Source of the DNA: Candidatus Amarolinea dominans
Lineage (GTDB): Bacteria > Chloroflexota > Anaerolineae > SSC4 > Amarolineaceae
Direction: 5' to 3'
Assembly: GCA_016719785.1 (NCBI GenBank)
Contig: JADJYJ010000026.1
Location: 1-26,880 of the forward strand
DNA length: 26,880 nucleotides
Part shown: positions 7,479-14,673 of the stretch, one piece after another
Layout of the letters: each line of letters opens with the position of its first letter
Position numbering within the stretch: position 1 is the first letter of the stretch
Translations under genes and position numbers: made by a program
Notes under the pieces: model-generated
The model's input: only the letters and a program-made list of their open reading frames with translations
What the model was told of the DNA's origin: nothing
The model's database searches: none

Positions 7479-8429
7479 CTAGAGTTCATAGCTCTGCACG
7501 CGGCGTTGCCAGGCGAACAGGTAGAGTAAGACACCCACCAGAATGATGAGGAACATCATCGTGGCGACGGTCGCGCCCATGGTGGGGCTGCCAAGCTGCA
7601 ATTGAAAACCGAAGAAGGTGCGGTAGAAGAAGGTGCCCATGAGGTCAGTGCTGAAATTAGGCCCCGCCAGCGCGCCTTGCACGGCGTAGATCAAGTCGAA
7701 CGCGTTGAAATTGCCCACGTAGGTCAACACGGTCACCGTACCCACCGTGGGTAGGATGAGCGGAAACTTGATGCGCCAGAAGATGCTCCAACTGCTGGCG
7801 CCATCCACCCGCGCCGCTTCCACCCACTCTTCGGGAATACCGATCAGCGCCGCGTAGAAGAGCATCATGGGGATGCCCACGAACTGCCAGACCGATATCA
7901 GCGCAAGGACGATCAGAGCGGAGCCGGCGTGCCCCAGCCAGGGTTGATAGAGCGCGCCCAAGCCCACCGCGTGCAGTGCGCCGCTGGCGATGCCCCACAG
8001 CGGGTTGAGGATGAGCTGCCAACTGAAGCCGATGATGACTACCGATAGCATGGTGGGCATGAAAAAGAGCGTGCGGTAGACGCCGGCGCCGCGCCGGCGC
8101 GGATTGCTGACCAGTGCCGCCAGCAGCAGTCCAACCGGGTTTTGCACCAGGGTGTGTACGGCGAAGAAGATGAAATTGTTCTTGAGCGCGCCCCAAAAGC
8201 GTGGCGCCCATAGATCATCGGTGAGCAGGGCGACAAAATTGCGCAATCCGACGAACAGTTCCGGCCCGCCCTGGGTGGGGGTGCTAAACAGGCTCAGGCG
8301 CAGGGAATCGAGCAGAGGGTAGACCATGAACAGGGTGTAGAGTACCGTGGCCGGGGCCAGAAAGACGACAAGGTAGGTGGGAAAGGGTTTGCGACCGGAA
8401 CGATGGATGTCAGGCGGTGATGGCATCAT
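7479..8429 (-). CDS. carbohydrate ABC transporter permease (MalF/UgpA type)
   Basis: A 316-residue permease with six to seven hydrophobic helices and the EAA motif EAARVDGASSW followed by SIFWRIKFPLILP. It pairs with the downstream permease to form the membrane channel of a CUT1 sugar importer. The N-terminus (MMPSPPDIHRSGRKPFPTYL) leads into the first helix FLAPATVLYTLFMVYPLLDS. The start at 8429 (or 8426) follows an AGGAAAG site. It is separated from the binding-protein gene by 178 nt that contain a strong hairpin. Family assignment is secure; the sugar specificity is not. Confidence 0.93.
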   Translation of the reverse strand: MMPSPPDIHRSGRKPFPTYLVVFLAPATVLYTLFMVYPLLDSLRLSLFSTPTQGGPELFVGLRNFVALLTDDLWAPRFWGALKNNFIFFAVHTLVQNPVGLLLAALVSNPRRRGAGVYRTLFFMPTMLSVVIIGFSWQLILNPLWGIASGALHAVGLGALYQPWLGHAGSALIVLALISVWQFVGIPMMLFYAALIGIPEEWVEAARVDGASSWSIFWRIKFPLILPTVGTVTVLTYVGNFNAFDLIYAVQGALAGPNFSTDLMGTFFYRTFFGFQLQLGSPTMGATVATMMFLIILVGVLLYLFAWQRRVQSYEL

Positions 8430-8551
8430 GGGCCTGCTTTCCTGGCAACGAAGTAGAGGCACGGTGGGGCTGCCGGCGGCGGGACGCAACAGGCGGTTAT
8501 GGCGAGACCGGCAAGGCGCACGGCCCAGTGCCTGTGCGTCCCGCTCACCGT

Positions 8552-8589
8552 GGTGCGACGCGGCCGGGATCGGCCGGCCACGTCGCACC
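8552..8589 (-). promoter_or_regulatory. strong hairpin between binding-protein and permease genes
   Basis: GGTGCGACG (8552-8560) pairs with CGTCGCACC (8581-8589), with further GGCCGG/CCGGCC complementarity inside. It lies 18 nt after the binding-protein stop. No U-run follows, so I favour an mRNA-stabilising or partly terminating hairpin that keeps binding-protein levels above permease levels, as known in maltose-type operons. Confidence 0.55.
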
Positions 8590-8607
8590 GGGGACGGTTG
8601 GCTTAAC

Positions 8608-9912
8608 CTAGGGCTTGTACCACTTTTCCAGGCCATCCTGGATGCGCTTGGCCGCCGCGTCGGGCGTCAAGGTGCCGGCGATGACCTGCGCGCTCACATT
8701 CCACAGTTCGTTCTCCAGATTTGGCTCGCCGCGCGAGAGAATCTGGTAGGAGTTGCGGATGGTGGACTTGCACGTCCCGCGCCAGTTCAAGAACTCCTGC
8801 GCCAGTGGATCGGTCAGGGCGATCTTGTGATTGGACAGGGTGAAGAAGCCGGGCAGCGCGTTGCTGTACAGCTCGGCAAACTCCGCTGTCGTCATCCATT
8901 CCAGGAATGTGCGCGCTTCAGCGGCGTGTGCGCTCTTGGCGTTCATGCCCAGGGCGATGTCGGTATGGTCGCTGATGTAGCAGGTGTCGCCCTCGTTCTT
9001 GGTGGGCGGCGAGAACGCGCCCATTTTGAATTTGGCCTGTGTGTTGAAGAGCGAAATCTCCCACGAGCCGGCCGGATAGATGGCGGCCTTGCCCAGGGTA
9101 AACAGGTTTTGCGAGTCAGGATACTTGACGGCCTCGAATCCCTGCGGCATGTACGGCTTCCAGGCTGCGAGCGTGTTCCAGACATTGACATAATCAGCGT
9201 CGGTGAACTTGGCCTTGCCCGCGATCAGGGCCAGGCGGCCATCTTCGCCCTTCCAGTAGTTGGGGCCGATGTTTTGGAAGCCCATCGTGGCCGCTTCCCA
9301 CTGATCCGCCGTGCCCATGGCCAGCGGGGCGTAGCGCCCGTCCTTCTTGATCGCCTCCAGCGCAGCTATCAGCTGGGCTTCGGTCTTCGGTGTACTCAAG
9401 CCGAGTTCCTTGAAGGCATCGGCGTTATAGATGAAGCCGTGAATCACAGACGCCATTGGCACACAGAAGGCGTTCTTACCGTCGTCGGTGATCCAGGCGC
9501 TCTTGGCGACCGCACTGAAGTTGTCCATGCCTGGCAGGTCGCTCAATGAGGCCAGGTAGCCCTTGTTGTACAGGCCCAGCGACACGTCGAACGGACGGCA
9601 GGTAATGAGATCACCGGCGGTACCGCCTTCCAGCTTGGCATTGAGCGCGGCGTTGTACTCTGTGGGCGCGCTGGGAGCAAAAACAACCTTGATATTCGGA
9701 TACTTGGCATTGAACGCGGGGATGATCTTGTCTTGCCAGATCGTCAGGTCATCGTTGCGCCAACTTTCGATGGTGAGCGTGACCGTTTCGCCGCTGGTAG
9801 CCGCTTTGGTCGGCTCGGCCGGCTTGGCTGTGGGGGCTGTCGCCGGTGTACAACCGGTGAGCAGTAGCACTGCAATCAAGAGCAGTGCCAACAACGGACG
9901 CATGGACTTCAT
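8608..9912 (-). CDS. ABC transporter sugar-binding lipoprotein (SBP family 1)
   Basis: A 434-residue extracytoplasmic solute-binding protein. It starts MKSMRPLLALLL and has a lipobox LLLTGC (lipidated Cys at 21), then a Thr/Ala/Pro linker. The MalE-like fold follows: VTLTIESWRNDDLTIWQDKI, FNAKYPNIKVVF, NAALNAKLEGGTAGDLI and the hinge-region GKAAIYPAGSWEISLF, typical of SBP_bac_1 proteins. It captures a sugar or oligosaccharide for the two permeases downstream. The start at 9912 has AAGGAGAA about 10 nt upstream. It is the first gene of the minus-strand operon, preceded by an inverted repeat that could hold operators. Confidence 0.93.
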   Translation of the reverse strand: MKSMRPLLALLLIAVLLLTGCTPATAPTAKPAEPTKAATSGETVTLTIESWRNDDLTIWQDKIIPAFNAKYPNIKVVFAPSAPTEYNAALNAKLEGGTAGDLITCRPFDVSLGLYNKGYLASLSDLPGMDNFSAVAKSAWITDDGKNAFCVPMASVIHGFIYNADAFKELGLSTPKTEAQLIAALEAIKKDGRYAPLAMGTADQWEAATMGFQNIGPNYWKGEDGRLALIAGKAKFTDADYVNVWNTLAAWKPYMPQGFEAVKYPDSQNLFTLGKAAIYPAGSWEISLFNTQAKFKMGAFSPPTKNEGDTCYISDHTDIALGMNAKSAHAAEARTFLEWMTTAEFAELYSNALPGFFTLSNHKIALTDPLAQEFLNWRGTCKSTIRNSYQILSRGEPNLENELWNVSAQVIAGTLTPDAAAKRIQDGLEKWYKP

Positions 9913-9959
9913 GAGTTTGCTTCTCCTTCTGATTCGTATGTGCTGACAGTTTGTGCTAT

Positions 9960-10047
9960 GGAATGAGAATTTTTTAACTGTCCAGTTCCGAGCGAATTCT
10001 GAGCATATAGACAGCACCAAAGCGGACACTTATTTAATTCTCATTCC
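9960..10047. promoter_or_regulatory. inverted repeat upstream of the sugar operon (two operator-like copies)
   Basis: Two 24-nt copies face each other at 9960-9983 and 10024-10047. They are identical over GGAATGAGAATT and again over the TGTCC end, about 20 of 24 positions in all. The centre-to-centre distance is about 64 bp. They lie 48-135 nt before the binding-protein start. Either two sites for a repressor able to loop DNA, or the ends of a very short transposable element. Confidence 0.5.
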
Positions 10048-10154
10048 TATCTGTGCCTGTCTTTGGGCGCCAGGCACGCCCGATCGGGTGTTTGCGCGAG
10101 GACTGCGCAGGATGATAGCCCGATTGCAGAGGGTTGTCAAATCGCCCGCGGCGC

Positions 10155-10306
10155 AGCCAGGAATTCCAAATGTACCCTGGTTTTTTACCACAGAGATCAC
10201 AAAGAACGCAGAGAAGTTGCCGATTTGCGTCTGATCTGCCGTTTCTTTGTGTTCTCTGTGCTCTTTGTGGTTGAATGTGTGCTACATTTGGAATTTCTGC
10301 CTGGCG
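10155..10306. repeat. MITE-like inverted repeat
   Basis: Left arm begins CCAGGAATTCCAAATGTA and contains ACCACAGAGATCACAAAGAA; the right arm, read on the other strand, begins CCAGGCAGAAATTCCAAATG and contains ACCACAAAGAGCACAGAG. The arms are about 58 nt each with a ~26-nt centre and no ORF. Its AATTCCAAATGT end recurs near 11720-11733 on the other side of the uridine kinase gene. From 9913 to 10474 I see no gene. Confidence 0.6.
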
Positions 10307-10380
10307 GCACAACAGGTTGACGGATGACGCAGGTTGTGCTAAGGTGCTAAGGTAAATGCACGCCGCCGAATGAATTCTGG

Positions 10381-10452
10381 GCGAGGGGGCGCCCCGCCGC
10401 AAGATCGGCCTGCGCCGACCGGCATTGCGCCTGCGCAATCGCCCCCCTGCCT
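10381..10452. repeat. GC-rich palindromic repeat before the uridine kinase gene
   Basis: A GGGGGCG/CGCCCCC outer pairing and a perfect inner palindrome ATTGCGC-CT-GCGCAAT (10424-10439) lie just before the ribosome site of the uridine kinase gene. As RNA it could fold in the 5' leader. It resembles other short dispersed palindromes in this window. Confidence 0.4.
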
Positions 10453-10474
10453 GCCTGCATGAATGGAGGTTCTC

Positions 10475-11603
10475 TTGTCTGTGATTTCACACCGTCCCTA
10501 TGTGATCGGCATTGCCGGCGGCACGGCCTCTGGCAAGACGACGATGACGAACACCATCGTGCGCACGGTTGGCCCCAGCCGCGTGGTGATCATTGCCTAC
10601 GACTCCTACTACAAGGATTTGAGCCATGTCCCGCTGGCCGAACGCCTGCTGACGACCAATTTCGATCATCCTGATTCCCTGGATACGCCCCTCCTGGCCG
10701 AGCATTTGCGTCAACTGCGCCGCGGTGAGGCGGTGGAGACGCCCACGTATGACTTTGTCACCTGCACGCGGCTGGCAGCCACGCGCCTGGTGGAGCCGTG
10801 CGATGTGATCATTGTGGACGGCATCCTGGCCCTGGCCTCGGAGGAGCTGCGCGGTCTGTATGATCTGAAGATTTTCGTAGACCTGAGCGCGGACGAGCGC
10901 CTGCTGCGACGCATCGAGCGCGATGTGCGCGAGCGCCAGCGCACCATCGAATCGGTGATCGCGCAGTACCGGCAAACGGTGCGACCGATGCACGATCAGT
11001 TCGTGGAGCCGAGCAAGCGCTTCGCCGATTTCATTGTCTCCGGCGAGACAACGCAGAGCCATGCGCTGGAAACCGTGGCCGGCCATGTGCGCGCCCGCAT
11101 CTTGAGCGCCCGCCTGGACGCGCTGCAGCAGATTGGCGCCGCGCTGCTGGCCGCCGATCCCACCACGGTGAAGAACGACATCGTGCGCCTGGCCGCGCAG
11201 GAACTGCTGGCCGACACGGTGACGCTGCATCAGTACGACGCCGGTCGCGGCGAGTTCCTGGACCCGACTGCGTTTTCTGCTTCGTGGCCGCCCGGCGGGG
11301 AGATGGCCCTGCCGCGACGTCAGGGCCTCAGCGCCTATGTCATTGCGCATGGCACGGTGGTGGTGCCTGATGCCACCAACGACCTGCCGCCTGACCTGGT
11401 GCAGACTGCGCATTTTCGGGCCAGCGGCACGCAGGCCTTCGTCGGTATGCGTTTGCAGCAAGGGGAGACGCCGGTCGGTGTTCTTTTTCAATTTTCGCAG
11501 CCCGCGTGCCTTCGGGCCGGACGATGTCGCCATTGCCGGCATCCTGGCAACCTATGCCGCGGCCGCCATTGCGCGCGGCCGTCAGTCCGCGCCAGGCGGC
11601 TGA
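10475..11603 (+). CDS. uridine kinase-like P-loop kinase fused to a GAF domain (frameshift near the end)
   Basis: Residues ~1-205 form a uridine kinase/phosphoribulokinase-type kinase: Walker A GIAGGTASGKTT, YDSYYKDLSHVPLAER, NFDHPDSLDTPLLAEHLRQL, YDFVTCTR, and the Walker B-like VIIVDGILAL. In the family this phosphorylates uridine or cytidine with ATP or GTP. Residues ~210-375 are GAF-like: LDALQQIGAALLAADPTTVK, a central RQGLSAYVIAHGTVVVPDA and a final GILATYAAAAIARG. The frame changes in the T5 run at 11484-11488; removing one T gives VLFNFRSPRAFGPDDVA and a stop at 11603, while uncorrected the frame runs to 11689. The GGAGG site at 10465-10469 favours the TTG start at 10475; ATG 10463 is in frame. 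Kinase assignment is firm; the GAF ligand is unknown. Confidence 0.85.
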
Positions 11604-11744
11604 TGAACAGCCAGCAAATCCAAATGGTCCCGGAATCGAGGCTTCAGCCGGTCTGCCACAGGGTTCTCAAGTGCCCAATAACCGGCTAAAGCCTTCATTC
11701 CAGATGTCTTCAGCGACCACATTTGGAATTCCTGATGAACAGCC
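11599..11744. repeat. MITE-like element between the kinase gene and tRNA-Val
   Basis: Inverted arms GGCTTCAGCCGGT (about 11638-11650) and ACCGGCTAAAGCC (about 11684-11696) lie inside outer ends that both contain TCCAAATG or its complement. The 13-mer CTGATGAACAGCC occurs as a direct repeat at the two edges (about 11599 and 11732). The AATTCCAAATGT end is shared with the element at 10155. No ORF inside. Confidence 0.5.
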
Positions 11745-11792
11745 GGACGTTTTGACAGGCGTCGCGTCTTCGGGTAAAATTTTGTTGTTCGT

Positions 11793-11866
11793 GGGCGACT
11801 AGCTCAGTTGGTTAGAGCGCTTCCCTTACAAGGAAGATGTCACAGGTTCGAGTCCTGTGTCGCCCA
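11793..11866 (+). tRNA. tRNA-Val (anticodon TAC)
   Basis: A 74-nt cloverleaf: acceptor GGGCGAC/GTCGCCC, D-arm around AGCTCAGTTGGTTAGAGCG, anticodon stem CTTCC/GGAAG with loop CTTACAA (anticodon TAC, reading GUA and probably other GUN valine codons), and T-arm ACAGG-TTCGAGT-CCTGT. Discriminator base A; the following bases are CC but not a full encoded CCA. Confidence 0.95.
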
Positions 11867-11891
11867 CCTCAACGCGATGCCCTACTGACTG

Positions 11892-11925
11892 GCCGTCGGT
11901 GTTCTTCCGGCGGCGTATTTGTTTC
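11892..11925 (+). terminator. possible terminator after tRNA-Val
   Basis: GCCGTCGG (11892-11899) can pair with CCGGCGGC (11907-11914), followed by a moderately T-rich GTATTTGTTTC. It lies 25 nt after the tRNA end and before selA. The tail is weaker than a classical U-run. Confidence 0.4.
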
Positions 11926-11980
11926 GTGGGCCTGGCGTTTGGGCCGTAGCCTGAGCAGTCATTGAGGAGATGGGCAGGAG

Positions 11981-13345
11981 ATGACGGTGGGAGAAGAACT
12001 GCGCCGTTTGCCGGCGGTGGACAAGCTGCTGCTTGCGCTGCCGGTTGATCTGCAGACGCAGGCCGGTCACGCCCTGACGCTGGCCGCAGCGCGCGCCGTG
12101 TTGGAACAGGCGCGCGCCGCCATCCAGCAGGGCGCCGCCTGCCCCGCGCTGGCCGACCTGGCCGGCCAGGTGCAGCAGCAGGTGCAAATGACCCTGCGCC
12201 CCAGCCTGCAAGCGGTCATCAACGCCACCGGCGTCATCATTCACACCAACCTGGGCCGCGCTCCCCTCAGCCAGGACGCCAGCGCCGCGGTCGCGGCCCT
12301 GGCCTCCGGCTACAGCAACCTGGAGTATGACCTGGTGACCGGCAGCCGCGGCTCGCGCTACGATCACGCCGCGGCGCTGCTGGTGCGGCTGACCGGCGCA
12401 GAGGCGGGCCTGGTGGTCAACAACAACGCCGCGGCCGTCTTCCTGGCGCTCAGCGCGCTTTTTGCCGGCCGCGAGGTGATCATCTCGCGCGGCCAACTGG
12501 TGGAGATCGGCGGCGGTTTTCGCATTCCAGATGTGCTGCGGGCCAGCGGCGCCCGCCTGGTCGAGGTGGGCACGACCAACCGCACCCATCTGGCTGATTA
12601 CAGCCAGGCCATCACGCCGCAAACGGCCGCGCTCATGCGTGTGCATTTTTCCAACTTCCGCCAGCTCGGCTTCACGGCCGAAGTGGGCCTGGCCGACCTG
12701 GTCAGCCTGGCGCACACGCAGGGGCTGGTTGTGGTGGACGACCTGGGCAGCGGCACCCTGCTGGACACCGCACTCTTTGGCCTGTCGCCGGAACCGACCG
12801 TGCAGACCAGCGTGGCGGCCGGGGCTGATCTTGTCACTTTCAGCGGGGACAAGCTGCTGGGCGGGCCGCAGGCGGGTCTCATCGTGGGGCGGGCCGACCT
12901 GATCGCCCGGCTGCGCAGCCATCCGCTGGCGCGGGCGCTGCGCGTGGGCAAGCTGACCCTGGCCGCGCTCAACGCCACCCTGCTGCACTATGTGCGCGAG
13001 GACGCGCTGACCAGCCTGCCGGTCTGGCAGATGATGGGCGCACGCCTGCCCGATTTGCAGGCGCGGGTCGAATCCTGGCGCCAGGCGCTGGCCGCGGCCG
13101 GTATTCCGTGCGCAGCCGTGGCGGTGCAGAGCACCGTGGGTGGCGGCTCGCTGCCCGGCGAAACATTGCCCAGCGCCGCGCTGGCTGTGCCGGACGCGGC
13201 GGGCCTGCTGGCAAGGCTGCGCCAGGGCCAGCCGCCGGTGGTCGGCCGGACGGCCGATCAGCAGGCGCTTTTCGATGCGCGCACCGTGCTGCCCGCACAG
13301 GACGCTGATCTCCTGGCCGCGCTCATCGGGGCATGGCAAACATGA
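11981..13345 (+). CDS. selA: L-seryl-tRNA(Sec) selenium transferase
   Basis: A 454-residue PLP enzyme, close to the usual ~460, that converts Ser-tRNA(Sec) to Sec-tRNA(Sec) using selenophosphate. Recognisable blocks: N-terminal LRRLPAVDKLL, NATGVIIHTNLGRAPLS, GYSNLEYDLVTGSRGSR, VNNNAAAVFLAL, SRGQLVEIGGGFRIPDV, EVGTTNRTHLADY, VVVDDLGSG and the PLP-lysine loop FSGDKLLGGPQAG (Lys near 290). The start at 11981 has GAGGAG about 11 nt and CAGGAG directly upstream. Its presence implies that the organism decodes UGA as selenocysteine, but selB, selC and selD are not in this window. The stop overlaps the next gene as ATGA, implying coupling to the aconitase-X and kinase genes, an unusual neighbourhood for selA. 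Confidence 0.96.
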   Translation: MTVGEELRRLPAVDKLLLALPVDLQTQAGHALTLAAARAVLEQARAAIQQGAACPALADLAGQVQQQVQMTLRPSLQAVINATGVIIHTNLGRAPLSQDASAAVAALASGYSNLEYDLVTGSRGSRYDHAAALLVRLTGAEAGLVVNNNAAAVFLALSALFAGREVIISRGQLVEIGGGFRIPDVLRASGARLVEVGTTNRTHLADYSQAITPQTAALMRVHFSNFRQLGFTAEVGLADLVSLAHTQGLVVVDDLGSGTLLDTALFGLSPEPTVQTSVAAGADLVTFSGDKLLGGPQAGLIVGRADLIARLRSHPLARALRVGKLTLAALNATLLHYVREDALTSLPVWQMMGARLPDLQARVESWRQALAAAGIPCAAVAVQSTVGGGSLPGETLPSAALAVPDAAGLLARLRQGQPPVVGRTADQQALFDARTVLPAQDADLLAALIGAWQT

Positions 13346-13758
13346 CACAAGAACCGGTTTCGTTCACCTTGCAGGGCCGCGTCATCCGGGCTGGGCAGGC
13401 GACAGGGATCGCGCTGGTTTCGCCCGCGCCGATTGGCTTCCTGGGCGGCGTGGACCCTGACACCGGCATCATCATCGAGCCAAACCACCCCCTGCATGGG
13501 GAACGCATCACCGGCCGCGTGCTGGTCTTTCCCACCGGCAAAGGCAGCACGGTCGGCTCGTACACCATCCTGCGCCTGGCGGCCGCGGGTCAGGCGCCGG
13601 CCGCGATGATCGCCCGCGAGAGCGAGGCCATCGTGGCTGTGGGCGCCATCATCGGCGATATTCCGATGGTGGATCAGATTGACGTGGGCCTGATCCAGAG
13701 CGGCGATCGCGTGCGCGTGGACGGCGCGCAGGTGACGGTCGAACGGGACCGGGCCTGA
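13342..13758 (+). CDS. aconitase-X swivel-domain small subunit (DUF126), putative phosphomevalonate dehydratase small subunit
   Basis: A 138-residue protein matching the swivelling small subunit of aconitase X: LQGRVIRAGQATGIALVS, FLGGVDPDTGIIIEPNHPL, RVLVFPTGKGSTVGSYTI, AAGQAPAAMI and VAVGAIIGDIPMVDQID. In archaea the AcnX large and small subunits dehydrate (R)-5-phosphomevalonate in the modified mevalonate route; bacterial AcnX proteins can instead be cis-3-hydroxyproline dehydratases. The next gene is an isopentenyl phosphate kinase, so the mevalonate role is favoured here. The large subunit, which carries the iron-sulfur cluster, is not in the window. The start at 13342 overlaps the selA stop (ATGA); ATG 13333 is an alternative. 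The stop shares one base with the next ATG. Confidence 0.88.
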   Translation: MTQEPVSFTLQGRVIRAGQATGIALVSPAPIGFLGGVDPDTGIIIEPNHPLHGERITGRVLVFPTGKGSTVGSYTILRLAAAGQAPAAMIARESEAIVAVGAIIGDIPMVDQIDVGLIQSGDRVRVDGAQVTVERDRA

Positions 13759-14564
13759 TGCGCACCGTCTTTCTCAAGTTGGGCGGCTCGCTCATCACCG
13801 ACAAGTACACGCCGTTGACCCCCCGGCCGGATGTCATTCAGCGCCTGGCGCAGGAATGTGCGGCCGCGCAGGCGCAGGCGCCTGATCTGCGCCTGCTGCT
13901 GGGACATGGCAGCGGCTCGTTCGGTCACATGGCTGCCCGGCGCTATCAGACACGGGCCGGCGTGACCACCGCTGCGGACTGGCGCGGCTTTGCCGAGGTG
14001 TCACGCGTGGCTGCCCAGCTCAATCGCCTGGTGGCCGACGCGTTTGGCGCGGCCGGCGTACCGGTCTGGAGCCTGGCGCCTTCGGCCAGCGCGCTCTGCC
14101 GCGACGGGGAACTGCTGACCCTGGCTGACCGTTCTGTCAGCACGGCCCTGCGCCAGGGCCTGACCCCGTTGGTCTACGGCGATGTGGCGCTGGACGAGGT
14201 GCGCGGCGGGACGATCGTTTCGACCGAAGAGGTATTCGATTGGCTGGCCCGGCGTTTGCGGCCGGACTTCATCCTGCTGGCCGGCATGGTCGGCGGGGTG
14301 TACGACAGGGATCCGCTGGCCGACGCCAGCGCGCAGCCCGTGCCGCTGATCTCCGCCGCGGACCTGACGCCGGTTGCGGATGGCCTGGGCGGCTCGCACG
14401 GCGCGGATGTTACTGGCGGCATGGCCAGCAAGGTGCGGGTCATGAGCAACCTGGTGCAGGCGCTTCCCGGCCTGCAGGTACGTTTTTTCAGCGGCGAACA
14501 GCCCGGCGCCATCACCCGGCTCTTGTTGCAGCCAGAGCTGCCGATCGGCACGCTCCTGCGTTGA
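13758..14564 (+). CDS. isopentenyl phosphate kinase
   Basis: A 268-residue amino-acid-kinase-fold enzyme. Markers are the N-terminal phosphate loop FLKLGGSLITDK, the GHGSGSFGH motif (about 50-58) that carries the family's essential His, VYGDVALDEVRGGTIVSTEE, and the nucleotide-binding GGVYDRDP, DVTGGMASKV and RFFSGEQPGAITRLL segments. IPK phosphorylates isopentenyl phosphate to IPP with ATP, the last step of the archaeal-type mevalonate route, and functional IPKs are known from Chloroflexota. Acetylglutamate kinase-like or fosfomycin-kinase-like relatives share the fold, but the His motif and neighbouring AcnX subunit favour IPK. It starts one base inside the upstream stop (TGATG), so it is very likely co-translated. 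A 13-bp tandem repeat starts at its stop codon. Confidence 0.9.
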   Translation: MRTVFLKLGGSLITDKYTPLTPRPDVIQRLAQECAAAQAQAPDLRLLLGHGSGSFGHMAARRYQTRAGVTTAADWRGFAEVSRVAAQLNRLVADAFGAAGVPVWSLAPSASALCRDGELLTLADRSVSTALRQGLTPLVYGDVALDEVRGGTIVSTEEVFDWLARRLRPDFILLAGMVGGVYDRDPLADASAQPVPLISAADLTPVADGLGGSHGADVTGGMASKVRVMSNLVQALPGLQVRFFSGEQPGAITRLLLQPELPIGTLLR

Positions 14565-14613
14565 GCAGTTAGGTTGAGCAGTTAGGTTGAGCAGTTAGGT
14601 TGAGCATTTAGAT
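14562..14613 (+). repeat. 13-bp tandem repeat, four copies
   Basis: TGAGCAGTTAGGT is repeated three times exactly (14562-14600) with a fourth diverged copy, TGAGCATTTAGAT (14601-14613). The first copy includes the TGA stop of the isopentenyl phosphate kinase gene. It ends about 60 nt before the next gene. Confidence 0.9.
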
Positions 14614-14673
14614 GGAGAAGCCTGTTATGCAAGCATGGTCTCATGCAAGCCATCTTGATTCGAGGAATTGTTG

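Noticed and set aside
8377..9549. 390-residue plus-strand frame over the binding-protein gene
   Set aside because: Antisense shadow; the minus strand encodes a clear lipoprotein with lipobox and SBP pattern.
10487..11542. 351-residue minus-strand frame over the uridine kinase gene
   Set aside because: No family pattern and coextensive with a recognised kinase-GAF gene on the other strand.
11793..11866. tRNA-Sec (selC) next to selA
   Set aside because: The anticodon is TAC with a normal 7-bp acceptor and short variable arm; selC would have TCA, a long variable arm and an extended acceptor/T stem.
11882..13348. 488-residue minus-strand frame over selA
   Set aside because: Antisense shadow of a GC-rich gene; selA motifs on the plus strand are unambiguous.
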